The notes under the pieces were generated by a model. The model was not told the origin of the DNA and did no database searches. It saw only the letters and a program-made list of their open reading frames with translations. Made by a program: the position numbers and the translations under genes. From Grimontia kaedaensis (GTDB taxonomy: Bacteria; Pseudomonadota; Gammaproteobacteria; Enterobacterales; Vibrionaceae), in assembly GCF_023746615.1 (NCBI RefSeq), contig NZ_CP082275.1, positions 1,798,001 through 1,862,000 of the forward strand: DNA of 64,000 bases, read 5' to 3'. Position 1 is the stretch's first letter. Each line of letters begins with the position of its first letter. Of this stretch, positions 52,682-62,158 are shown one piece after another.

Positions 52682-53455
52682 ATGAAGCTTCCCTATGCTG
52701 TATTGGCTTCGGCTCTATTAATTTCAGCGTGTAGCGACGCACCACAAACTCCTCTCACCGTAGACAAACTCCAACCGGCTTCTCCACCACCTTCAATGGT
52801 CGAGAAGCCTGATTTTGCTTCCTACAAAATTGTTGATGAGAAAAAGAAAGCGTTTGTGGCTTTTATGAAACCTGGCATCAACTATATCAACGGACTGATC
52901 GAGAACGCACGCACGCGGCTCATTGGACTGGAAAAAGGCAAAACACCAACGGATGAAGACGAAGCGTTTCTTGCCCGTGTGGCCGAGCTGTTTAATCTGC
53001 CACTTCCAGAAGAGGGCGCGGACAAAAAATGGTATCAAGAAGCCCTCAAGCGTGTGGATGTGATACCTGTAGATCTTGTGTTAACTCAGGCAGCCAAGGA
53101 ATCTGGGTGGGGCACATCACGCTTTGCCCGCGAAGGAAATAACTACTTTGGTCAGTGGTGTTACACTTCTGGCTGCGGCATGGTGCCAAGTGCACGCTCG
53201 CAGGGTAAAACCCACGAAGTCGCCGTGTTCAAAGACACTTATCAATCAATCCGCGCGTATTTTCTGAACGTCAACCGTAACAAAGCATACGCTCAGTTAC
53301 GTGATATCCGTGCTGACCTGAGAAAATCAGGTGAACCGATTTCCGGCGTTGCTTTGGCTAACGGATTGAAAAGCTATTCTGAGCGCGGTCAAGCTTATGT
53401 CGATGAAGTGCAAAGCATGATTCGATACAACGAGAAGTATTGGAGCCAAGGATGA
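52682..53455 (+). CDS. bax: Bax-like glucosaminidase-domain lipoprotein
   Basis: A 257-residue protein with a lipoprotein signal (VLASALLISAC, lipidated Cys17) and a C-terminal mannosyl-glycoprotein endo-beta-N-acetylglucosaminidase-like domain (LVLTQAAKESGWGTSRFARE; candidate catalytic Glu in AAKESGWG). It matches E. coli Bax and presumably cleaves peptidoglycan glycan strands at the cell envelope. It abuts the upstream membrane-protein gene and overlaps the next gene (ATGA). Confidence 0.88.
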   Translation: MKLPYAVLASALLISACSDAPQTPLTVDKLQPASPPPSMVEKPDFASYKIVDEKKKAFVAFMKPGINYINGLIENARTRLIGLEKGKTPTDEDEAFLARVAELFNLPLPEEGADKKWYQEALKRVDVIPVDLVLTQAAKESGWGTSRFAREGNNYFGQWCYTSGCGMVPSARSQGKTHEVAVFKDTYQSIRAYFLNVNRNKAYAQLRDIRADLRKSGEPISGVALANGLKSYSERGQAYVDEVQSMIRYNEKYWSQG

Positions 53456-54096
53456 TTAAAGGACTTACGGCCGTCTTGCTGGCAGCTGTAATTTCATCAC
53501 CTGTTGCTGCGGCGCAGGTAAAGTTCAGTTATAGCAAGCTTTATACCCAGCTCAAACATAACTACGGTGAAGACCATCCAGACGTAAAGATTGGATATTT
53601 TATGGTCTCTCCTTCAACAGGAGCGACTTGCCAAATCACCAAAGCCTGGATGACTAAGAAAGAGCACTACGAGGAGTTTGATATCCCGGCTTCACAAGAG
53701 CTGCCTCTGCCCATTGATAACTACCTGCGTAAAGTGAATCCGGATGTGTTTATTGAAACGGCGGGTGACCAAGCTTGTGATATTTCATTCCAGGTCTTGG
53801 CAAAGAGCAGTTTTGGTACTGAGGTGACGGAAGAAGAGGTCAGTAATCTTGTTCCTCAAATGACGACTATGATGCAGGATTTAGGTGGCATGTTTGCTTC
53901 ATGGTTTATGCCCGAAGTGGAAGGAGTAACTGTCCACTTTGCTGATACCCAACCTGAGCTGAAAACGTCAGAGGGTCGCACCATCAGTGTGGATGGTAAA
54001 GTCGCCGTTATCCGCGCTGATGAGTTGAAAAACGGAGAGCGTGTCTTTTTTCCTGAAGTACCGTTGAAAGTCACACCATGGATTCCGCAAAGTTAA
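53452..54096 (+). CDS. DUF2987 family exported protein
   Basis: A 214-residue exported protein: signal peptide (LTAVLLAAVISSPVAAA), then a domain I recognise as DUF2987 (KFSYSKLYTQLKHNYGED). No function is known. ATG 53452 overlaps the bax stop and is preferred to 53440. Last gene of the operon, before a bidirectional terminator. Confidence 0.82.
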   Translation: MIKGLTAVLLAAVISSPVAAAQVKFSYSKLYTQLKHNYGEDHPDVKIGYFMVSPSTGATCQITKAWMTKKEHYEEFDIPASQELPLPIDNYLRKVNPDVFIETAGDQACDISFQVLAKSSFGTEVTEEEVSNLVPQMTTMMQDLGGMFASWFMPEVEGVTVHFADTQPELKTSEGRTISVDGKVAVIRADELKNGERVFFPEVPLKVTPWIPQS

Positions 54097-54115
54097 TGGC
54101 GGAATACCAAGAATC

Positions 54116-54143
54116 AAAAAGCCCGCAATCGCGGGCTTTTTTG
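54116..54143. terminator. Bidirectional terminator, DUF2987/ttcA
   Basis: AAAAAGCCCGC / GCGGGCTTTTTT with loop AATC. Flanks allow termination on both strands; it lies between the convergent DUF2987 gene and ttcA. Confidence 0.93.
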
Positions 54144-54158
54144 TACCTAATGCTCAGC

Positions 54159-55085
54159 TTAGTTGACCTGAACGACATCCAGCTTCATTGACGGGTCAAA
54201 TTCAATCACGTCATCTTCTGAAGGCTGTGTATCACCGAACTGCTCTTTATCGAAAGCAGTATCACCGCCGTTGATCACGCCAGAGTCTTTGTCGATAGTC
54301 TTGAAGTCAAACAGTTCGAAGTCTGCTAAATGTGATGGCACCACATTTTGCATGGCACGGAACATGGTTTCGATGCGGCCTGGGAAACGGCGGTCCCAGT
54401 CGCGAAGCATTTCTTTGATCACCTGACGTTGCAGGTTTGGCTGCGACCCACACAGGTTACAAGGAATAATCGGGAACTCGGCTGCTTCTGCATAACGCTC
54501 GATATCTTTCTCACGGCAATATGCCAGCGGACGAATAACCACGTGCTCACCGTTGTCAGAAACCAGTTTAGGAGGCATGCCTTTCATCTTGCCGCCATAG
54601 AACATGTTCAGGAATAGTGTTTCAAGAATATCGTCACGGTGGTGACCTAGTGCGATCTTGGTTGCGCCTAGCTCTTTAGCCGTACGGTAAAGGATACCGC
54701 GACGCAGGCGAGAGCATAGCGAACAGGTGGTTTTACCTTCTGGTACTTTGTCTTTAACAATCGAGTAGGTGTCTTCTTCTACAATCTTGTACTCAACGCC
54801 AAGACCGTCAAGATACTCAGGCAGCACGTGCTCAGGGAAACCCGGTTGTTTCTGGTCCAGGTTTACTGCAATAAGTTCAAAAGAAATCGGTGCGCTTTTC
54901 TGTAGACTTTGCAGGATCTCCAACATGGTGTAGCTGTCTTTACCACCACTCAGACAAACCATGATACGGTCGCCATCTTCAATCATGTTGAAGTCTGCAA
55001 TGGCTTGGCCAACGTTACGGCGAATGCGCTTTTGCAACTTATTCTGGTTGTACTTTTGTGCTTTCGTGATTTCTTGATTCGACAT
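54159..55085 (-). CDS. ttcA: tRNA 2-thiocytidine biosynthesis protein TtcA
   Basis: A 308-residue PP-loop ATPase that thiolates C32 of certain tRNAs. The PP-loop is SGGKDS; iron-sulfur ligands lie in CSLCSRLRRG and CNLCGSQ. A C-terminal tail (FDKEQFGDTQPSEDDVIEFD) is acidic. In the conserved order fnr-uspE-ttcA it lies 199 bases downstream of uspE. Confidence 0.95.
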   Translation of the reverse strand: MSNQEITKAQKYNQNKLQKRIRRNVGQAIADFNMIEDGDRIMVCLSGGKDSYTMLEILQSLQKSAPISFELIAVNLDQKQPGFPEHVLPEYLDGLGVEYKIVEEDTYSIVKDKVPEGKTTCSLCSRLRRGILYRTAKELGATKIALGHHRDDILETLFLNMFYGGKMKGMPPKLVSDNGEHVVIRPLAYCREKDIERYAEAAEFPIIPCNLCGSQPNLQRQVIKEMLRDWDRRFPGRIETMFRAMQNVVPSHLADFELFDFKTIDKDSGVINGGDTAFDKEQFGDTQPSEDDVIEFDPSMKLDVVQVN

Positions 55086-55248
55086 GTTAATACTAAGTGC
55101 CTCTAAAATTTCTCTACGCGATCAAGCCAGCCAATGGCATATGGTGATGGCACATCGCTCCCCGATGCGAAGGTTAGGCGCGTATGATACGGATTTCGTG
55201 CCAGGATGCCAGTGTCGAAAGGAAATAGACTCAAAGTCATAGACAAAG

Positions 55249-55271
55249 AAAAAGCGCCATTCGGCGCTTTT
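55249..55271 (-). terminator. Terminator after uspE
   Basis: AAAGCGCC / GGCGCTTT stem with loop ATTC; on the minus strand a T-run follows. It separates uspE from ttcA. Confidence 0.85.
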
Positions 55272-55284
55272 CAAAATTATCCTC

Positions 55285-56235
55285 TTAGCCCAAGCCAACA
55301 TTGGGCGCCAGCGGGCTGACATAGCCATCAGGTTTTATCGCTAATACATCGCAATTGAGCTGATCGATAGTGTGCTCGGCAGTATTACCAATAAAGATCG
55401 CTGACAAACCAACACGACCTGTTGTCCCTAGAATCACGAGTTCAGCGTCCAATTCTTTGGCAACGGCCGGAATAACATCCTCCGGCAAGCCTTCCATACA
55501 GAAAGTTTGTTCTTCAACAATGCTGTGTTTTTGGCGCAGCGCTTTCATTTGAAGGAGGTGATGGCCCCTAACAGCATCAGTGTAGGATGCTGGATCAAAC
55601 TCTGGAAGCTCTATAGTGACATTCACCGGTGTAGCAGGATACGCATTGACCAGATTGACTTCTGCAGTGAGGAGTTTGCTCATGGCTTTTGCTTCATCGA
55701 TGAGTTTGTCGTTGAGCGGTTCATGGGTTTCATTCTCAGACGAAACGTTCACTGCTGTGAGTATCTTGCCGTTTTCAGGCCAGCTATGCTCTTTGACTAA
55801 AAGCACCGGACAAGGACACTTACGCAGCAAATGCCAGTCGGTTGGGGTAAAGATTAATGAGCCTAGTTTATCGTGTTGGTGGGTCGCTTTGATCAATAGG
55901 TCATGGTCGCCATCAAACACCTTAGCGATCATGCTTTCATAAGGGCGATTATGCCAGACAACGTGTTTAACGATGTCGATTCCTTTAGACGCATTTTGCT
56001 CAACAACTGAATCTATCCACTCTTCACGCTGTTTAAGTACACCTGCACGCATCGCCTGACGTTCTTCTGCTGACAACATTGAAGTCATCTCATACGAAAA
56101 GTCATAGATAGCAAGGAACAGAGTGATTTTTACTGGCGCAGAGGATTTCCTAGCGATGTCCATCGCACGGGAGAGAGCAGGTTGTTCTTCATGGTCGGGA
56201 TCGATAGCGACGAGCAAGTTGGTATATCTATTCAT
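55285..56235 (-). CDS. uspE: Universal stress protein E
   Basis: A 316-residue protein of two tandem Usp domains, the usual UspE layout. The second domain keeps an ATP-binding-like loop (LVILGTTGRVGLSAIFIGNT). UspE is linked to stress survival, motility and aggregation in E. coli. It lies between fnr and ttcA as in other vibrios. Confidence 0.94.
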   Translation of the reverse strand: MNRYTNLLVAIDPDHEEQPALSRAMDIARKSSAPVKITLFLAIYDFSYEMTSMLSAEERQAMRAGVLKQREEWIDSVVEQNASKGIDIVKHVVWHNRPYESMIAKVFDGDHDLLIKATHQHDKLGSLIFTPTDWHLLRKCPCPVLLVKEHSWPENGKILTAVNVSSENETHEPLNDKLIDEAKAMSKLLTAEVNLVNAYPATPVNVTIELPEFDPASYTDAVRGHHLLQMKALRQKHSIVEEQTFCMEGLPEDVIPAVAKELDAELVILGTTGRVGLSAIFIGNTAEHTIDQLNCDVLAIKPDGYVSPLAPNVGLG

Positions 56236-56319
56236 AACAACCTCCAGCTTAGTGATGCCGATACTTTAATTTAACCTATTGTGGCAGGATGTTGCGATAA
56301 ATTCAGATGGATAAAAGCA

Positions 56320-56352
56320 AAAAAAGAGAAATGGCGCGTATAGCGCCATTTC
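56320..56352 (-). terminator. Terminator after fnr
   Basis: A perfect 10-bp stem GAAATGGCGC / GCGCCATTTC with a 5-base loop; on the minus strand it is followed by a T-run. It ends fnr transcription 24 bases after its stop. Confidence 0.9.
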
Positions 56353-56376
56353 GACATTTAGGTCTAGGGCAGGTGT

Positions 56377-57120
56377 TTACTTGGATACGCCTGCTAAATG
56401 GCTCAGTTCTTCGTGATCAAGAATAGTGATGTATTTGCCTTTTACACTCAGGATTCCACTTTTCTGGAAACGGCCCAGCAGACGGCTTATGGTTTCTACG
56501 GTCAAGCCAAGGTAGTTACCGATATCACCGCGTGTCATGGTGAGGCGGAATTCTTTTGCTGAGAAACCGCGCGCTGAAAAGCGGGTAGACAGGCTGTGAA
56601 GGAATGCAGCAAGGCGCTCTTCGGCATTCTTTTTAGAAAGAAGCAGGATCATTTCCTGGTCGCCTTTAATTTCACTACTCATCAAACGCATGATTTGCTG
56701 ACGCAGTTTAGGCATTTTGCCTGAAAGGTCATCCAGGATTTCGAATGGGATCTCACAAACCATCGATGTTTCCAGCGCCTGAGCAAAGCTAGGGTGGGAC
56801 ATATGGTTAATGGCATCAAAGCCAACAAGGTCACCAGCTAAGTGGAAAGCCGTGATTTGTTCGTCACCTTGTTCTGTAATGGTGTAGCTCTTGATAGTGC
56901 CAGAGCGAATAGCATACAGAGAACGAAGTTGATCACCTGCTTGGAACAATGGCTGACCTTTTTGAATCGGCTTTTTACGCTCGATAATTTGGTCAAGCTG
57001 ATTCAGTTCACTCTCGCTTAACGTAAATGGGATACAAAGCTGACTGATGCTGCAGTCCTGACAATGGATTGCGCAACCACCAGATTGAACACGTTTAGTA
57101 GGAATTTTGTCTTGAATCAT
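56377..57120 (-). CDS. fnr: Anaerobic regulator FNR
   Basis: A 247-residue CRP/FNR-family activator that controls the switch to anaerobic metabolism through an oxygen-labile 4Fe-4S cluster. Cluster cysteines are Cys20, Cys23 and Cys29 (HCQDCSISQLC) and a fourth in TSMVCEIP. The DNA-recognition helix reads TVETISRLLGRFQKSG, as in E. coli FNR. A near-consensus FNR box lies just upstream (57138-57151), suggesting autoregulation. It is adjacent to the cbb3 oxidase genes, natural targets. Confidence 0.97.
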   Translation of the reverse strand: MIQDKIPTKRVQSGGCAIHCQDCSISQLCIPFTLSESELNQLDQIIERKKPIQKGQPLFQAGDQLRSLYAIRSGTIKSYTITEQGDEQITAFHLAGDLVGFDAINHMSHPSFAQALETSMVCEIPFEILDDLSGKMPKLRQQIMRLMSSEIKGDQEMILLLSKKNAEERLAAFLHSLSTRFSARGFSAKEFRLTMTRGDIGNYLGLTVETISRLLGRFQKSGILSVKGKYITILDHEELSHLAGVSK

Positions 57121-57137
57121 GAGCCTGCTTAGCCATA

Positions 57138-57151
57138 TTGATTTTAGTCAA
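57138..57151 (-). promoter_or_regulatory. FNR box upstream of fnr
   Basis: TTGATTTTAGTCAA matches the consensus TTGATNNNNATCAA with one change (A to G). It is 18 bases before the fnr ATG, so bound FNR would likely repress its own gene. Confidence 0.65.
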
Positions 57152-57186
57152 GATCTTACCATTTCCGGAAAAGAAAGCGAGCCTTA

Positions 57187-57858
57187 CTACAACTGATTGT
57201 ATACAGAATAAGCGGTAATAATTCCGTACATTAGCAGTATCAAAGATGAGAGTTTTCGGAATGTCATATTGTTAAGGAGACTCTTGGTTGCCTCTGCAGC
57301 GGTGCCAACCAAAAGCATTGCAGGAAGTGTTCCTAAACCAAATGCGACCATTATCAATGAACCATGAAACGCATTTCCAGCGACAGCTGCCCAGCTCAGA
57401 GCGGAATAAACCAGCCCGCACGGTAGCCAACCCCACAACATACCAAACGGTAATGCTGCAAGCGGCGATTTCAGTGGAAGCAACTTGGAGGAAAGTGGAG
57501 AAATTCGTTTCCAAAGCTGCTGTCCAACGCGCTCAACATAAGCAAGGCCATTCCAGAAACGACCGATGTAAAGCGCGAGAAGAATCATCATCACTGCTGC
57601 GACTAGCCTCAGCCAAAGGAGATCCTGCGTCAATTGGGTAACGCTCAAAACACCAGAAACCAGCCCGCCAGCCATTGCACCAATCAACCCATAGGAAAAC
57701 AGGCGGCCACCGTTATAAAAAAGTAAGAAGGGGAATTTGCGTCGGTTTTGGGGTGTCCCCATAGAAACTGCGGCAGCAACACCGCCACACATACCAAGAC
57801 AGTGGCCTGCACCTAGCAGGCCAACCATGAATGCAGCAAAGAGATCAGTAAGTGGCAT
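57187..57858 (-). CDS. TauE/SafE-family membrane protein
   Basis: A 223-residue membrane protein of the sulfite exporter TauE/SafE (DsbD-like) type with about six helices (FAAFMVGLLGAGHCLGMCGG at the N-terminus). In many proteobacteria it lies at the end of the ccoGHIS cluster and is thought to help metal supply or assembly of cbb3 oxidase. Its start directly follows the ccoS stop. Transported substrate unknown. Confidence 0.85.
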   Translation of the reverse strand: MPLTDLFAAFMVGLLGAGHCLGMCGGVAAAVSMGTPQNRRKFPFLLFYNGGRLFSYGLIGAMAGGLVSGVLSVTQLTQDLLWLRLVAAVMMILLALYIGRFWNGLAYVERVGQQLWKRISPLSSKLLPLKSPLAALPFGMLWGWLPCGLVYSALSWAAVAGNAFHGSLIMVAFGLGTLPAMLLVGTAAEATKSLLNNMTFRKLSSLILLMYGIITAYSVYNQL

Positions 57859-58050
57859 TTACTCTTTTTCCGACTTAACGCTACCAGTTTTCTTTGATTC
57901 GGAAGAAGGATCATCTTCATCAAGAAGAATGTTCATACCTTGCCTTTCCAAATCTTCAAATTGCTCGGATTTTACCGCCCAGATAAAAATACCAACGGCG
58001 ACACAGACAAGAACAATAGCGATGGGGATGAGAATATAGAGACTTTCCAA
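57859..58050 (-). CDS. ccoS: cbb3 oxidase assembly protein CcoS
   Basis: A 63-residue protein with one helix (LIPIAIVLVCVAVGIFIWAV) followed by KSEQFEDLERQG, the CcoS signature. Required for cofactor insertion into cbb3 oxidase in other species. Lies between ccoI and the TauE/SafE gene. Confidence 0.92.
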   Translation of the reverse strand: MESLYILIPIAIVLVCVAVGIFIWAVKSEQFEDLERQGMNILLDEDDPSSESKKTGSVKSEKE

Positions 58051-58054
58051 ATCG

Positions 58055-60448
58055 TTACACTCCCTTCAGCGTTTCGACTAAATCTTTCTTAAACAAACGA
58101 AGCGAGTTTGTAACGACGATTACAGAGCTGCCGGACATACCTGCTACAGCCACATAAGGCGCGACAAATCCCATCACCGCCAATGGCAAGATGACAAGAT
58201 TGTATCCTAATGCCCACGCTAGATTCTGACGAATGATTTTTTGTGTAAAACCTGCCAGTTTGCGTGCATCTAACAGTTTGGTCAGATCATCGCCAAGCAA
58301 GACCATATCGGCAGAAGCTTTCGCGACATCTGTACCGCCACCCATCGCTACGGATAGATGAGCACCAGCCAATACGGGGGCATCATTCACGCCGTCACCA
58401 ATCATCATGGTGATTTGATCACTAGGTAAAGAATTTAAGTATTCAAGCTTACCTTGAGGCGAAACACCCGCGACCAATTCATCGATACCAAGTTTGTTAG
58501 CAACTGCTTGTGCCGTTGCTGAGTTATCACCCGTCAGCATGGTGACTTTGATACCAGCCTCGTGGAATTTGTCTATAAGCGTTTGACTGGATTCACGGAT
58601 AGGGTCGACCAAAAGAAAGGATGCAATTGCTTCGCCATCTCGTGATAACCAGATTTGATGGGCGCTATTTGCAGCGATATCTGTATTGTTCAGTGAAAAC
58701 TCAGGTTTACCGATTTTCCACTCCTTGTTACCGAACTGGCCTTTCAAACCTTCGCCAATCACGTTTTCTACGTTTTCTATGCCGTCTTGCTTCGAACAAT
58801 TACTAAAAGCCTCAGCAATTGGATGGTTTGCATAGGACTCGAGAGAAGATGCTATCGCCTTTGCTTGCTCCACATCGATATCAGCGTAAAGCTGAGTGTC
58901 AGAGATAGAGATATTACCTTCTGTGAGCGTACCCGTTTTGTCTATAACAACACGATTGATTCGTGTGAGCGTTTCAAAGACGTGACCGCGGCGGAGTAAA
59001 ATCCCAAGCTTGCCGAACGTTGATGTTGAACAGGTAAGCGCGGTAGGTGTTGCCAAAGATAATGCACAAGGGCAGGTAGCAACGAGAACGGAAAGCATGA
59101 TCCAGAAGGCATCCTCTGGACGATGACTCTGCCAATACCACCAAGTACATGCAGAGATGACAAGGATTGCCGCAACAAAGTAGCGCGCAACAATATCTGC
59201 TATCTCGGCGACCCTCGGCTTTGCAAGCTGGGCGGCATCCTGAAGTTGGACGATATGCGCGATGAGTGAGTCCTTTTTCTCTGCAGAGACTTCAACATCA
59301 ACATTGCCATCGATATTCATGGTGCCGGCATAGACTTTGTCACCAATCTTGCGTGATTCGGGCATCGATTCACCCGTAAGCATCGACTCATCAACAGTGG
59401 TCACGCCCTCAACAACCATACCATCAGCAGGGAAGGGTTCCCCTGGGAGTACTCGCACTACATGGCCAATCGACAAAGATTTTGCGGGTATCTGCTCGCC
59501 AGATGAAAGTGTCGCCAAACGTGGTATCAGTTTGAGGAGGTTTGCACTTGCAGCCGCCGCCGTTCTTCGGGCTCGCATTTCAAGGAACCTGCCCACCAAC
59601 AAGAAGAAGGTAAACATGGCGATAGATTCAAAGAACACTTCGCCTTTCCCAGTGACAGTGGCATACAGGCTGGCGAAATAGGCAAACAAAAGCGCAATTG
59701 AAACTGGAACGTCCATCCCAAGCGTTTTTGCCTTTAAGTTCCGCCAAGCGTTGATATAAAACGGCATTGCTGAATAAAGGAGTACTGGTGTAGCGAATAT
59801 TAGGCTGACCCAGCGGAAGTAATCTCGGAAAGATTCATCCATGTCTCCGAACACCTCGAAGTACATTGCCACAGCCAACATCATGACCTGCATGGTTGCC
59901 AAACCTGCAATACCCAATTTAAACAGGTACTGCTTCATGGTGTGGTGATACTGAGCTTCCTGATTATCTGCCTCAAATGGCGCGGCCTTGTATCCCAATG
60001 CATGGATCTTGTTGAGCAGCGTACTCAGTTTAGTTTTAGATGGATCCCAACGAAGTGTCGCACGGTTAGTTGTGGTATTCACGCGAATACGCGAAACACC
60101 TTCTTGGTTGTTTAGCTGCTTCTCAATCAGCCAAGCGCATGCCGCACAAGACACACCGTCTACTGACAGCACAACCTCATCAATACCATCTTCATGGCGG
60201 ACAAATTCTTGTTGGACATCTTCATTGTCATAAAGCGATAGCGACTGGAGCTCTTCGGGGACGAGGTTAGCTTTTTCTGCCGGAGCGGTACGGTATTCGT
60301 AGTAAGAGGTGAGGCCGCTTGCCACAATGGTCGCGGCGACTGCTTCGCATCCAGGGCAACACATAATGCGGTAAACGCCCTGAATTTCGACTTTATAGGA
60401 GTCACCGGTGAGAACCGGCTCTCCACAGTGATAACATTCTTTCGTCAT
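58055..60448 (-). CDS. ccoI: Copper P1B-ATPase for cbb3 oxidase, CcoI/FixI
   Basis: A 797-residue P-type ATPase. N-terminal metal-binding cysteines (CYHCGEPV, MCCPGCEA), an HMA domain (GVSCAACAWLIEKQL), CPC in ATCPCALSLATP, phosphorylation site DKTGTLTEG, HP motif in NHPIAEAF, and hinge GDGVNDAP. It exports copper to the periplasmic side for CcoN maturation. The start overlaps ccoH by 4 bases. Confidence 0.95.
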   Translation of the reverse strand: MTKECYHCGEPVLTGDSYKVEIQGVYRIMCCPGCEAVAATIVASGLTSYYEYRTAPAEKANLVPEELQSLSLYDNEDVQQEFVRHEDGIDEVVLSVDGVSCAACAWLIEKQLNNQEGVSRIRVNTTTNRATLRWDPSKTKLSTLLNKIHALGYKAAPFEADNQEAQYHHTMKQYLFKLGIAGLATMQVMMLAVAMYFEVFGDMDESFRDYFRWVSLIFATPVLLYSAMPFYINAWRNLKAKTLGMDVPVSIALLFAYFASLYATVTGKGEVFFESIAMFTFFLLVGRFLEMRARRTAAAASANLLKLIPRLATLSSGEQIPAKSLSIGHVVRVLPGEPFPADGMVVEGVTTVDESMLTGESMPESRKIGDKVYAGTMNIDGNVDVEVSAEKKDSLIAHIVQLQDAAQLAKPRVAEIADIVARYFVAAILVISACTWWYWQSHRPEDAFWIMLSVLVATCPCALSLATPTALTCSTSTFGKLGILLRRGHVFETLTRINRVVIDKTGTLTEGNISISDTQLYADIDVEQAKAIASSLESYANHPIAEAFSNCSKQDGIENVENVIGEGLKGQFGNKEWKIGKPEFSLNNTDIAANSAHQIWLSRDGEAIASFLLVDPIRESSQTLIDKFHEAGIKVTMLTGDNSATAQAVANKLGIDELVAGVSPQGKLEYLNSLPSDQITMMIGDGVNDAPVLAGAHLSVAMGGGTDVAKASADMVLLGDDLTKLLDARKLAGFTQKIIRQNLAWALGYNLVILPLAVMGFVAPYVAVAGMSGSSVIVVTNSLRLFKKDLVETLKGV

Positions 60449-60936
60449 TCCTTGCTCTGACCATACAACTCTACTGGGCCTTCAGATGGGAAATTCGCTC
60501 GGCCGTTTAATGCCCATGTTCCATCGAATGCGTTTACTTCAACATACCAAGGGCCAGTAAGCGGTTCGCTCAAAGCCAGTCGATAGCGGCCTGAAGCGTC
60601 AGCATTGACCATTTGTTCGATATCTCTATCAGCAAGCGTACGGTGTTGGAATGTGATTTTTAGAGTAGGGTATTGAGTAAGTTCACCTTTGTCCAAAGTG
60701 AAAATCGCAGTGTCATTCTGTGCAGACAGGAAAGCGGAGATGGCTAGCTCATCGGCTTTTTTCAAGCGCGATATATCGACGTTAATGCCTTTACCTTCTT
60801 TGTAGTAGTCTTCCGCGACGAGGGATACCTGATTTTTACTGAAAAGAGAAAAAGTAAAGAGGCTTGCAACGACAACGCTACCTGGGAGGGCTATCAGGAA
60901 CCAGGGCCAGAACTGCTTATACCATGGCTTAATCAT
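60445..60936 (-). CDS. ccoH: FixH/CcoH-family protein
   Basis: A 163-residue or so membrane protein with one N-terminal helix (WFLIALPGSVVVASLFTFSL) and a periplasmic beta domain (FixH). Needed for cbb3 oxidase assembly or stability in other species. ATG 60936 follows GGAAAGCGAT; the open frame to 60984 is not used. Lies between ccoP and ccoI. Confidence 0.87.
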   Translation of the reverse strand: MIKPWYKQFWPWFLIALPGSVVVASLFTFSLFSKNQVSLVAEDYYKEGKGINVDISRLKKADELAISAFLSAQNDTAIFTLDKGELTQYPTLKITFQHRTLADRDIEQMVNADASGRYRLALSEPLTGPWYVEVNAFDGTWALNGRANFPSEGPVELYGQSKE

Positions 60937-61013
60937 ATCGCTTTCCTGTGTGAACTGAATTCTTGGGGAAAAAAGCCCCTGCAAGCAGGGGCTTAACTAA
61001 CTAATAATTGATT

Positions 61014-61985
61014 TTATTGGTTTTGTGGTGTGCTGAGCTGCCAGACATAAGCGGAAAGGAGCTGGATTTTGTCTTCGTCCAGAATGTCTTTCCACGCTGG
61101 CATAACGCCTTGGCGACCGTAGCGAATCGTTTCTTCAACGGCTTTACGAGAGCCACCAAATAGCCATACGTTATCAGTCAGATCAGGTGCACCAAATGCT
61201 GGGTTGCCCTTACCATCCGTGCCGTGACAAGCCGCACAAACAACGAAACGTGTTTTACCTTTCGCCGCTTCCTGAGCATTAACTTTACGACCCGATAGAC
61301 TCAGTGTGTAAGAAGCCACTTCGCGAACTCCGTCATCACCAAAAGCATCAAGCCATGCTGGCATGTTACCCACTCGACCATTAACCAGAGTCGCTTTAAT
61401 CGTTTCTGGCTCACCACCATACAACCAAGCGTCGTCTGTTAGGTTGGGGAAGCCTGACTGACCACGAGCATCAGAACCATGGCACTGAGCACAGTTTTGA
61501 ATGAACAGACGCTGGCCCACTTTAATCGCTTCAGGATTCTTAGCAATTTCAGTGATGTCTTGCAGTTCATCCGAACCTGGCTTGTATGCGAGTTTACGGA
61601 AGGTTTCGCCGAAAACCGCATTCGCAGACGCTAGCTCACGCGCGTACTGATTGATACCGTCGCTGTCAGCGAGCAACTGACGCGACTCTTCAATGTTGGC
61701 AACGTCCTGAGCAGAACTCTTCCAATTGAAAACGCCTTTCCAGTTACCCAGACCAGGATACAGTACGAAATAGACTGCACCGAATACGATGGTCGCCCAA
61801 AACATGTACGACCACCACTTAGGCAGTGGATTATTCAGCTCACGAATACCATCGTATTCGTGGCCCATATCTTCACCATCAGCCACGCCATCAAGGTCTT
61901 TGCCACACCAAATAATCAGTGCGGCACAACCTACCAACGTACCAAGGGTAATGACAGTGATAAATAGACTCCAAAATGTAGTCAT
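61014..61985 (-). CDS. ccoP: cbb3 oxidase dihaem subunit CcoP
   Basis: A 323-residue subunit with membrane helices near the N-terminus (LFITVITLGTLVGCAALIIW) and two haem c sites, CAQCH and CAACH. It passes electrons towards CcoN. Its start overlaps the ccoQ stop (ATGA). Confidence 0.96.
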   Translation of the reverse strand: MTTFWSLFITVITLGTLVGCAALIIWCGKDLDGVADGEDMGHEYDGIRELNNPLPKWWSYMFWATIVFGAVYFVLYPGLGNWKGVFNWKSSAQDVANIEESRQLLADSDGINQYARELASANAVFGETFRKLAYKPGSDELQDITEIAKNPEAIKVGQRLFIQNCAQCHGSDARGQSGFPNLTDDAWLYGGEPETIKATLVNGRVGNMPAWLDAFGDDGVREVASYTLSLSGRKVNAQEAAKGKTRFVVCAACHGTDGKGNPAFGAPDLTDNVWLFGGSRKAVEETIRYGRQGVMPAWKDILDEDKIQLLSAYVWQLSTPQNQ

Positions 61986-62149
61986 TTGTTATCTTCTCCT
62001 GTCTTTTTATCGCCTTTTTCCTCGTCCGCGAAGACAAGGTTAGCAGCTTCGTCGAATTCCTTTTTACGGCGACTGCTATAGGCCCAAAGCACAATTACAA
62101 TGAAGCATACGAAAATCGCTAGCGTCCATAGGGCATGAAAAGATGCCAT
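61982..62149 (-). CDS. ccoQ: cbb3 oxidase small subunit CcoQ
   Basis: A 55-residue protein (start MASFHALWTLAIFVCFIVIV, then WAYSSRRKKEFDEAANLVF) with one membrane helix and a charged tail, the CcoQ/FixQ pattern. An AAGGAGCTCTT Shine-Dalgarno precedes the ATG. It lies in the usual place between ccoO and ccoP. Confidence 0.92.
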   Translation of the reverse strand: MASFHALWTLAIFVCFIVIVLWAYSSRRKKEFDEAANLVFADEEKGDKKTGEDNK

Positions 62150-62158
62150 AAGAGCTCC

